6,204 nt of DNA. Origin: Veillonellaceae bacterium (GTDB taxonomy: Bacteria > Bacillota_C > Negativicutes > Veillonellales > Veillonellaceae). The position numbers were made by a program, and so were the translations under genes. Numbering within the stretch: the first letter of the stretch is position 1; each line of letters opens with the position of its first letter. The stretch covers positions 1 through 6,204 of the forward strand of contig CADFKY010000059.1 in assembly GCA_902834965.1 (NCBI GenBank), read 5' to 3'. Shown here piece after piece: positions 1 to 6,204 of this stretch. The notes under the pieces were generated by a model. The model was given only the letters and a program-made list of their open reading frames with translations, was not told where the DNA came from and did not search any database.

Positions 1-68
1 ATTAAGTCTTGCTTTAATACGGCTTGCACATGGTTATTTTCTAACAACATTATAATATCTAAAATATA

Positions 69-99
69 AATAAAATATTAAAATATTTAATATTTTATT
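69..99. repeat. Perfect 14-bp AT-only inverted repeat
   Basis: The left arm at 69-82 (AATAAAATATTAAA) is the exact reverse complement of the right arm at 86-99 (TTTAATATTTTATT), with a 3-base centre (ATA). The right arm runs into the -35 hexamer of the promoter candidate at 98-127. Its position and symmetry would suit an operator or a bent AT-rich upstream element. It is less suited to a terminator, because the stem has no G-C pairs and no T-run directly follows it. In such AT-rich DNA part of the symmetry may be chance. No regulator can be named from the sequence. Confidence 0.6.
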
Positions 100-127
100 G
101 CAAGAAAAATATAATTTAATATATAAT
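98..127 (+). promoter_or_regulatory. Candidate sigma-70/A-type promoter for the tpsB-tpsA operon
   Basis: The -35 candidate TTGCAA (98-103; 4 of 6 matches to TTGACA) is followed after 18 bases by a consensus -10 TATAAT (122-127). Transcription would start at about 133-135, giving a short leader that still contains the ribosome binding site. Other TATAAT hexamers at 51-56 and 110-115 lack a good -35 at normal distance. In DNA this AT-rich, -10 matches are common, so the call is tentative. Confidence 0.45.
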
Positions 128-140
128 TTACCTTATAAAG

Positions 141-150
141 AAAGGAGAGG
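141..150 (+). promoter_or_regulatory. Ribosome binding site of tpsB
   Basis: AAAGGAGAGG is a strong Shine-Dalgarno match. Its AGGAG core lies 8 bases before the ATG at 156 and fixes that start. The signal-peptide sequence begins right after this start, which agrees. Confidence 0.85.
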
Positions 151-155
151 AATTA

Positions 156-1853
156 ATGAGAGTTGTATGTATTGCAGCAGGTTGTGTTGGCTTGCTGACC
201 ACATTCGGTACTATGCCTAGTTTTGCGGCAGAAGTATCAAACCCATTTATACAACAAGAAGCAGCCCGAGCCGATGCTTCATTACGCCAACGTGCAGAAG
301 CACCAATGACTGGGGCCGCTTTGCCGCGTTCAGAATCTGGCTATACAGGTTTAGATAAAGTGCCAATGAAGTCATTACCTAAGGAAAGTACATCTTTTGC
401 AATAGAGCATATTGTGGTGACTTCTTCAGAACCAGTGTTACAAAAATATAAAAATCGATTGCAGGTATATAACCATAATCGTATTGGAACTGAGGGTATT
501 CAGTTTTTACAAAAGGAATTACAAGAGCAACTTTTATCTGATGGGTACATTACTAGTCAAGTAGTTGTGCCAAATCAAGATTTACAATCTGGTACACTCA
601 CTTTTGAGATTATGCCTGGTTATGTAGAGAATATTGTTCTTACAAATCCTAAAGCTCGCACTAATTGGAGAAGTGCTTTTCCTGTAAGACCGGGTTACGT
701 ATTACGACGTCAAGCTCTTGAGCAAGGGATTGACCAAATGCGTAATGTACCAGGTCAAGATATTAAGATGACCATAGAGCCAGGTACGAAACCGCTACAT
801 TCTATTGTTAAGCTTACCGTTGAGCAAAAAGGTTTTGTACATGGAGCTTTGATGCTAGATAATTCTGGAAATAAATCAACAGGGACGTATCAAGGGGCTG
901 TATTTTTATCGTTCAGTCAATTGGCAGGATTAAATGATGTACTAAGCACTAGCTTTACAAAAGACATCAGTCATCATGATGATGGACATGGATCAAAACA
1001 ATATGCAGTTAGCTATTCCGTTCCTGACGGAAATCGTACGTATCGTATTTCAACGTACAAATATAGCTATAATCAATTAGTATTCATGCCAAATGCGTTT
1101 CGTTCCTCTGGCACTACACAAGGTACAGAATTTGCAGTAGAGCAAGTATTAAATAGAACAAGTCGCTCTAAGACTTCGGCTGTAGCTAAAGTCATTCATA
1201 AGGAGCGTCATAATTATTTAGATGATGTAGAGCTTGGTGTACAAGAGCAACATACAACCGCTGTTGAAGTGGGTTTATCTCATCGTCAATATAGTGGGAA
1301 TACTGTATCCGATGTTTATCTATTCTATCGACAAGGTATTAATGGATTAGGTGCTCAGGTACGGAGTTGGGAAGGCTTATCAGATAATCCTACTACACTA
1401 TATAAAATGGCAGGCTTAGAAGGCCAAGTTCAAACTGGTGTTCGTATGGGCCATAAGCAAGGTACGTATACGATGCGTTTTAGAAGCCAGTTTACAGATC
1501 AACGCTTATTTGGTACCGAACAATTTAGTATTGGTGGTCGTTATTCTGTACGAGGCTTTAGTGGAGAAGAAACCTTAAGAGGGGATTCTGGCTATTACGT
1601 ACAAAATGAATGGGCATTACCATTTAGAAAACAACAAGTCACCCCTTATGTAGGTGTAGATATTGGCCATGTATGGGGCCCATCTACAGAAATGCAAGTA
1701 GGTAATACCTTGGTTGGTGGCGTAGTCGGGGTTCGCGGAACAGTTGGTGATGCTGTAAATTACGATGTATCACTGGGAACCCCTATTAAGAAACCAGAAG
1801 GATTTGATACAGATACGCGTGTGTGGGCCTTTAGAGGTAGTTATCAGTTTTAA
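156..1853 (+). CDS. TpsB outer-membrane transporter (FhaC/ShlB/CdiB family) of a two-partner secretion system
   Basis: This 565-residue protein should be the outer-membrane pore that exports the TpsA protein encoded next. Visible parts in order: a Sec signal peptide (residues 1-24, cleavage after SFA), a Gln/Arg-rich N-terminal stretch and linker (about 25-80) where family members carry the plug helix, POTRA 1 (about 81-157, from FAIEHIVV to EIMPGYV), POTRA 2 (about 158-225), and a beta-barrel of alternating strands to the end. The barrel has the family's VRGF motif at 465-468 and the GVDIGHV motif with Asp502. In FhaC the equivalent Arg and Asp pair inside the barrel, and here R466 and D502 are both kept. 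The last residue is Phe, the usual end of outer-membrane barrels. The length is normal for the family. The start is supported by the ribosome binding site at 141-150. The gene lies 66 bases upstream of tpsA on the same strand, so the two are probably one operon. No truncation or frameshift is seen. Confidence 0.96.
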   Translation: MRVVCIAAGCVGLLTTFGTMPSFAAEVSNPFIQQEAARADASLRQRAEAPMTGAALPRSESGYTGLDKVPMKSLPKESTSFAIEHIVVTSSEPVLQKYKNRLQVYNHNRIGTEGIQFLQKELQEQLLSDGYITSQVVVPNQDLQSGTLTFEIMPGYVENIVLTNPKARTNWRSAFPVRPGYVLRRQALEQGIDQMRNVPGQDIKMTIEPGTKPLHSIVKLTVEQKGFVHGALMLDNSGNKSTGTYQGAVFLSFSQLAGLNDVLSTSFTKDISHHDDGHGSKQYAVSYSVPDGNRTYRISTYKYSYNQLVFMPNAFRSSGTTQGTEFAVEQVLNRTSRSKTSAVAKVIHKERHNYLDDVELGVQEQHTTAVEVGLSHRQYSGNTVSDVYLFYRQGINGLGAQVRSWEGLSDNPTTLYKMAGLEGQVQTGVRMGHKQGTYTMRFRSQFTDQRLFGTEQFSIGGRYSVRGFSGEETLRGDSGYYVQNEWALPFRKQQVTPYVGVDIGHVWGPSTEMQVGNTLVGGVVGVRGTVGDAVNYDVSLGTPIKKPEGFDTDTRVWAFRGSYQF

Positions 1854-1863
1854 GTGTTGTAAT

Positions 1864-1905
1864 CTAGTGCAGCTATACCATTACATGGTGAATGGTATGT
1901 ACTAG
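1864..1905 (+). promoter_or_regulatory. Intercistronic imperfect hairpin before tpsA
   Basis: An inner stem of 8 perfect base pairs (ATACCATT 1875-1882 with AATGGTAT 1891-1898, 8-base loop) sits inside an outer 5-bp stem (CTAGT 1864-1868 with ACTAG 1901-1905), separated by an asymmetric bulge. A competing small hairpin is possible (ACCAT 1877-1881 with ATGGT 1885-1889). The structure ends one base before the tpsA ribosome binding site. It has no following T-run, so it is not a typical intrinsic terminator. It could tune the TpsB to TpsA ratio, protect the downstream message or mark an RNA cleavage point; these roles are inference. Confidence 0.5.
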
Positions 1906-1906
1906 C

Positions 1907-1915
1907 AAAGGAGAG
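1907..1915 (+). promoter_or_regulatory. Ribosome binding site of tpsA
   Basis: AAAGGAGAG is a strong Shine-Dalgarno sequence. The AAAGGAG part (1907-1913) ends 6 bases before the ATG at 1920. It is nearly identical to the tpsB site, and it selects this start, which is followed at once by a signal peptide. Confidence 0.85.
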
Positions 1916-1919
1916 TAAT

Positions 1920-4900
1920 ATGAATATAAGAAAGCATACAGCAGTAGCTATCTTTGCTGCATTGTTAGCGACTAACTCTGCACCATGGATTCCTATGGCC
2001 CTTGCTAATCCTGTTGTACCTGATCAAGGTAAATTAGGACCCAAAATAGAAGAAGCTAGAAATGGCATGACTGTCGTTAATATTAATACACCTAATGATA
2101 AAGGGTTATCACATAACCAATATAATGCATTCAATGTAGACGAAAAGGGTCTTATTTTAAACAATGCGAATCGCCCTGTGAATACAGAGCTCGCAGGATA
2201 TATCATGGGAAATCCTAATTTAGTAGGCCCTACAGCCAATACGATTTTAAATGAAGTAACTGGCACAAGCTCTACATCCATGAATGGTGCTCTTGAAGTA
2301 GCTGGGGATAAGGCACATGTTATCGTTGCCAACCCTAATGGTATTTCTGTTAATAATGGCACATTTATTAATGCAAGTAGTGCTACACTCACAACGGGTA
2401 ATCCAATAATTAATAATGGTATTGTTACAGGCTATAATGTACAAAAAGGTGCTATTACAGTTGGTGAAAAAGGTCTTAATGCCTCTAAAACAGCACGTAC
2501 AGATATGCTTGCTGAGGCTGTAAAGCTCAATGGTAAAGTTTGGGCCCAAGATGCTCAAGTTGTAACCGGGAAGAATGATATATCCGTAGATGCTACTGGT
2601 AAAGTTACGAATACTCACAAAACTGGTGAATCGAGTCAAGTCGGCCTTGATGTAGCTGCTATTGGTGGTATGTATGCTAATAGTATGTACTTAGTGGGTA
2701 CCAATGACGGATTTGGTGTTAATAACCAAGGCGTATTATCTGCACAAAACAAACTAACCATAGATAGTACTGGTAAGTTGCAAAATACAGGTACGATTGC
2801 TGCTACAGATGCCAATATTACAACCAAAAGTCTAGAGCAGATGAATAAGGGTAAACTTTATGTAGATACAGCAAAGATTACTACTGACTCTGTAATACAA
2901 ACTGGTAATGCTACGACTAAAGAAGCACCTGTTATGATTGCCCAAAAAGATTTGTCTATAGCAACAAAATCTATTGTTAATACAGATGGTAGTGTAATCA
3001 AAGCAGAAGGTAAATTACAGCTTGGTAAAACGATGGATGAGAAAGGTACAGTATCCGGTAAAATGGATTCTGTAGTAAATACTGCATCTACCATTGAGTT
3101 TGGTCAAGGTGGAGCTTTACTTGCGAAATCTGTAGATAATAAAAATAGTGGTATTACCCTTAAGCGTGTAGCTGTAGAGGGGAAAGAGCATGTCAAAAAC
3201 GAAGTAGCTCCATCCGGTAGTATTAAGCGTTATCAATTGTCTGAGGAACGAATTTATGGACATGATGATGAAATTCCAAAAGATAAAGTAGTTGTACACT
3301 CTTCTGAGAATCTACAACTTTCCATAAATGGTAAACATCATGATAGTTGGACTAAATATGAATATGATCGTACACGTGAGGAAGATGTAGTAGATACATC
3401 TAATCCTGGACGAATTATTTCTGGCGGTAATTTACATGTGGATGTAGATCATATGGTGAATGAAGCTAGTCAAATTAGTGCTGCTGGCGATATTACTGGT
3501 ACTGTAGGTCATTATGAGCAAAGTAATCCTAAAGGGAATGAATATATTACTGAAGAGGGCACAGCTACAAGTTATAGCCGTCATCATAAAAAAGGGTGGG
3601 ATACTACCAATATTCGTGAAGCGAAGTATAAGAATACTAAGGTGAACCCTAAAGATGTACCTGTTGCCGTATATGGTGGTCATGTAGAAAATAGCAAAAG
3701 TGATGTCACTGTAGATGCATCTCTATTAAATAGTATGAGTCAGTTATCGACGAATCCTAATACATCCTATGTAATTGAAACAGATCCTAACTTTACAAAT
3801 CGCCGCAACTTCTTATCCTCTGATTACGTATTATCTCGTCTTAAATTAGACCCTATGAATATACAAAAACGATTGGGCGATGGCTACTATGAGCAGCAAC
3901 TCGTTATGCAAGAGATTATGCGTCAAACCGGTAAAAGTAGACTGCAATCTGGTCTTTCTGCAGAAGAACAATATCGCCAATTGATGGATGCAGGGATTAG
4001 TGTAACTAAATCTCAATCTATTGTATTAGGACGAGGTTTAACCGAGGCTGAGCAAAAAAATCTTAAAGAGGATGTAGTGCTTCTAGTTAGTAAGTCTGTT
4101 GTATTACCAAATGGCAAAACTGAAACTGTGCTAGTACCGACTTTATATTTAGCACCAACTACAAAACGAGTAGAAGGTGGTGCCAATTTACAAGCTCAAT
4201 CCATTAACCTTTCTGTTGATACTATGCATAATAGCGGTAGTATTGTGGCGGATAAAGATGTGACTCTTACTGGTACCACTATTCAAAATAATAATGGTCT
4301 TATTAAAGGTAATACGGCTACGGTTACAGCAAATGATGAAGTTCGTAATACACAAGGTACCATTATGGGCAATGATAGAGTCTCTGTGTATGCTAAGAAA
4401 GACATCATTAACGAAGGTGGTACCATTACACAAACTAATGCAGCTGGTTCCACAAAGGTTAGCGCGGGTCGCGATGTAATTAATAAAGGCGTGCAGTATG
4501 AGGCCGGTAATAGCAAAGTTGAATGGAACAGTAGCAACAACCGTCGTGAAACGATTACTGGTGTAGATCAAGGCCATATTGGTGGTGCTGGTCAAACAAC
4601 AGTAGTAGCAGGACGTGATGTATCTATGGAAGCAGGTATTATATCCTCTGATGTGAATACAACTGTGACGGCAGGTCGCAATGTAACGATTAAAGCAATG
4701 AATGCTACACATGAGCTTGAAGAACATCGTTTCGATAAAGGTAAATCTGGTGGCGGACACTCGCAAACGACTCAGTCTCATGATCTTGTAAAAGCACAAT
4801 CATCTGTTGGTAGTAGTATTGAAGGCAAGAATGTTTCTGTTCTAGCCTCTAATGCAGTACAACTGGAAGGTAGTCAAGTGTTAGCGGCAGATACAGTGAA

Positions 4901-6204
4901 AGTATCTGGTAATACGGTTGCATTAAATACCGCGAAGGCTAATAGCACAGTTAATCATGTGTATCTAGATAAAAAGAAAAGTTTAGTCAAACGTGAAAGT
5001 ACAAATGCCGCTGATGACGTAACAAGTACAGCTGTAACAGGTTCTACAGTAAGTGGTAAAGATATAACTATTACAAGTGCACAAGATGTAACAGGTCAGT
5101 CTGCTCAAATTTTGGGCGAGAATGCCGTATCTGTTACCGCTGGTGGTAAGGTAGAATTGGGCGCAGATAAAGCTGTTACAGATGGTTCCAGTGTTTATCG
5201 TCATAAAAAATCTGGAGTGCTTGGTGGTGCCGGTATAGGTTTCTCTATTGGTAAAGAAAAACACAATATTGATGAAGCAAACCATGAAGAGGCTACTATG
5301 CGAAATACAATTGCTAGTACGAAAGGGGCTGTAAATATTAAGGCTAATGATACAGTTCATCTTACAAGTGCAGATATTGTTGCTAAAGAAGGTGCAGTGT
5401 TAGACGGCTCTGCTGTTACATTAGATGGTAACGTAGACCATAATCACATGACACATGATGAACGCTACAAAAAAACTGGTCTTACCGTATCCTTAGGTGG
5501 TGCAATAGCAAATACACTTACAAATACTACTCGTACAATAAAACAAGCTGGTGGCCGTGATGACAAACGGTTAGCCGTACTTGAACTAAATGAAGCGCGT
5601 AAACAATTGCAAGATGGATATGAAGCAGTAGATGCAGCTTTACATGGAGAAAAAATACGCGATGCCGTAACAGGTAAAGTTGATAAAGTAGACGGTAAAG
5701 CTAAACGAGGCGCTAAAAATATTGATGATGCTATTAACTTATCTGTAAGCATTGGTAGCACTTCTAGAAAACAAGGGCAAGTAGTAGATACAAACACATA
5801 TCAAGGTGGCAGTCTTGTTAGTGATGGTAATGTACATATCAAAGCTCGTGATGCTCAGAAAACTGGTATTGGCTTAACAGGTGAAACAGTAGAGGCTAAA
5901 AAACTAGTATTAGATAGCGCTAGTGATATTAATCTTGAGGCTGGCAAGAATACTGTAGATGTTAATAATACCTATAAAAGCTCTGGATGGAGTGTTGGTG
6001 CTGGCATTAGCTTAACTGGTGCTGGCCTTCTCGACATTAATGCGAGTGGTCATATGGCTCGTCAAAATGGGGATACCCATCAAGAAAGTTATGTACCTAC
6101 TAAGATTAAAGCGGCTCAATTAGCGCAGCTTAAAGCAAAACGAGATACAAATATTATTGGTTCTACTGTATCTGCTAAAAAGGTAGAAGTAGATACAGGT
6201 CGTG
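1920..6204 (+). CDS. TpsA exoprotein, filamentous haemagglutinin/CdiA-like, 3'-truncated by window end
   Basis: The frame is open from the ATG to the right edge (1,428 codons, no stop), so the gene is partial only because the window ends. Parts in order: a Sec signal peptide (residues 1-29, cleavage ALA|NP); the TPS secretion domain (about 30-272) with SHNQYNAFNV (64-73), NPNL (98-101), NPNGI (138-142), GLNASKTARTDML (185-197) and the closing GLDVAAIGGMYA stretch (242-253); a first beta-helix region (about 273-600); a conserved non-repetitive segment with ETDPNFTN (620-627), LSSDY (632-636) and KRLGDGYYEQ (650-659); and from about 755 a second region of haemagglutinin repeats. The repeats contain basic turn modules near 936, 1018, 1096, 1184 and 1353, and a charged helical insert (about 1205-1273). 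I found no cysteine in the visible part, as expected for a protein threaded unfolded through TpsB. TpsB just upstream is its presumed exporter. The architecture fits both adhesins (FhaB type) and contact-dependent inhibition proteins (CdiA type). The C-terminus that would decide is not visible. Confidence 0.95.
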   Translation, partial: MNIRKHTAVAIFAALLATNSAPWIPMALANPVVPDQGKLGPKIEEARNGMTVVNINTPNDKGLSHNQYNAFNVDEKGLILNNANRPVNTELAGYIMGNPNLVGPTANTILNEVTGTSSTSMNGALEVAGDKAHVIVANPNGISVNNGTFINASSATLTTGNPIINNGIVTGYNVQKGAITVGEKGLNASKTARTDMLAEAVKLNGKVWAQDAQVVTGKNDISVDATGKVTNTHKTGESSQVGLDVAAIGGMYANSMYLVGTNDGFGVNNQGVLSAQNKLTIDSTGKLQNTGTIAATDANITTKSLEQMNKGKLYVDTAKITTDSVIQTGNATTKEAPVMIAQKDLSIATKSIVNTDGSVIKAEGKLQLGKTMDEKGTVSGKMDSVVNTASTIEFGQGGALLAKSVDNKNSGITLKRVAVEGKEHVKNEVAPSGSIKRYQLSEERIYGHDDEIPKDKVVVHSSENLQLSINGKHHDSWTKYEYDRTREEDVVDTSNPGRIISGGNLHVDVDHMVNEASQISAAGDITGTVGHYEQSNPKGNEYITEEGTATSYSRHHKKGWDTTNIREAKYKNTKVNPKDVPVAVYGGHVENSKSDVTVDASLLNSMSQLSTNPNTSYVIETDPNFTNRRNFLSSDYVLSRLKLDPMNIQKRLGDGYYEQQLVMQEIMRQTGKSRLQSGLSAEEQYRQLMDAGISVTKSQSIVLGRGLTEAEQKNLKEDVVLLVSKSVVLPNGKTETVLVPTLYLAPTTKRVEGGANLQAQSINLSVDTMHNSGSIVADKDVTLTGTTIQNNNGLIKGNTATVTANDEVRNTQGTIMGNDRVSVYAKKDIINEGGTITQTNAAGSTKVSAGRDVINKGVQYEAGNSKVEWNSSNNRRETITGVDQGHIGGAGQTTVVAGRDVSMEAGIISSDVNTTVTAGRNVTIKAMNATHELEEHRFDKGKSGGGHSQTTQSHDLVKAQSSVGSSIEGKNVSVLASNAVQLEGSQVLAADTVKVSGNTVALNTAKANSTVNHVYLDKKKSLVKRESTNAADDVTSTAVTGSTVSGKDITITSAQDVTGQSAQILGENAVSVTAGGKVELGADKAVTDGSSVYRHKKSGVLGGAGIGFSIGKEKHNIDEANHEEATMRNTIASTKGAVNIKANDTVHLTSADIVAKEGAVLDGSAVTLDGNVDHNHMTHDERYKKTGLTVSLGGAIANTLTNTTRTIKQAGGRDDKRLAVLELNEARKQLQDGYEAVDAALHGEKIRDAVTGKVDKVDGKAKRGAKNIDDAINLSVSIGSTSRKQGQVVDTNTYQGGSLVSDGNVHIKARDAQKTGIGLTGETVEAKKLVLDSASDINLEAGKNTVDVNNTYKSSGWSVGAGISLTGAGLLDINASGHMARQNGDTHQESYVPTKIKAAQLAQLKAKRDTNIIGSTVSAKKVEVDTGR

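Larger units (their letters stand above)
1..155. other. AT-rich intergenic leader upstream of tpsB
   Basis: This stretch is strongly AT-rich and carries the presumed control signals of the operon: an inverted repeat, several TATAAT-like hexamers (51-56, 110-115, 122-127) and the tpsB ribosome binding site. Near the left edge, the minus strand opens with an ATG at 50-48 and stays open to the window edge (about 16 codons, reading MLLENNHVQAVLKQDL). No ribosome binding site precedes that ATG, so a divergently transcribed gene start is only a weak possibility. No + strand gene end is convincing: the three forward frames meet stops at 3, 53 and 67. Confidence 0.6.

Noticed and set aside
69..99. 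Terminator of an upstream gene
   Set aside because: The stem is made only of A-T pairs and no + strand gene end is recognisable before it.
156..200. Possible lipoprotein signal in TpsB (AAGC at residues 7-10)
   Set aside because: The Cys is too close to the N-terminus for a usable hydrophobic core, and position -3 is Ala rather than Leu, Val or Ile. A normal signal peptidase I site (SFA, residues 22-24) follows a proper hydrophobic stretch.
1864..1905. Rho-independent terminator between tpsB and tpsA
   Set aside because: The hairpin has a low-GC stem and a bulge, and it is followed by the purine-rich ribosome binding site instead of a T-run.
4355..4435. Short DNA repeat GGTACCATTA (near 4355 and 4419)
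   Set aside because: It encodes the same Gly-Thr-Ile turn in successive beta-helix coils, so it reflects the protein repeat and not a mobile or regulatory repeat.
4188..4799. A 203-codon open frame on the minus strand, rich in Cys, Thr, Ile and Tyr, with similar ones at 2247-2639 and 4983-5360
   Set aside because: All three lie in the same codon register as tpsA, antiparallel to it. They stay open because tpsA uses few in-frame TTA, CTA and TCA codons there. Their odd composition is the mirror of common sense codons (ACA read as TGT Cys, GTA as TAC Tyr, GGT as ACC Thr, AAT as ATT Ile). The sense frame has a signal peptide, family motifs and a ribosome binding site.
2024..5797. Other minus-strand open frames (2024-2392, 2636-2827, 2858-3094, 3117-3299, 3432-3683, 4283-4540, 5465-5797) and a + strand frame at 4294-4479
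   Set aside because: All are short, lie wholly inside the tpsA frame and show no recognisable domain. The continuous TpsA reading explains this DNA.

Overview
The window holds a two-partner secretion (TPS, type Vb) locus on the + strand: an outer-membrane TpsB transporter gene (156-1853), then 66 bases later the 5' part of a very large TpsA filamentous-haemagglutinin-like exoprotein gene (1920 to beyond 6204). The 3' end of tpsA lies outside the window. Apart from these two genes, a 155-base AT-rich leader and the 66-base gap, I see no other gene, RNA gene, mobile element or CRISPR array.

Organism: the DNA is AT-rich and both genes have strong purine-rich ribosome binding sites of the Bacillota kind (AAAGGAGAG) at short spacing, yet the products only make sense in a cell with an outer membrane (beta-barrel transporter ending in Phe, Sec signal peptides, TPS domain). 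That combination points to a diderm Firmicute of the Negativicutes, most likely a Veillonella-type oral or gut anaerobe. The assignment is an inference from these properties, not a database match.

Layout: 1-155 is the control region, with a perfect 14-bp AT-only inverted repeat (69-82/86-99), a promoter candidate touching it (98-127) and the tpsB ribosome binding site. 156-1853 is TpsB: signal peptide, two POTRA domains, a 16-strand-type barrel with the VRGF motif and the partner Asp motif. 1854-1919 is an intercistronic spacer that folds into an imperfect hairpin ending just before the tpsA ribosome binding site. 1920-6204 is TpsA: signal peptide, TPS secretion domain with NPNL and NPNGI motifs, a first beta-helix region, a conserved non-repetitive segment (about residues 617-747), then a second beta-helix region with recurring basic KKSG-type modules and a helical insert, still running at the right edge.

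How they work together: both proteins should cross the inner membrane by Sec. The TPS domain of TpsA docks on the periplasmic POTRA domains of TpsB and is threaded through its barrel, folding outside as a long beta-helix fibre. The domain order resembles CdiA/FhaB proteins, so the product could be an adhesin or a contact-dependent inhibition toxin carrier; the deciding C-terminus and any immunity gene are outside the window.
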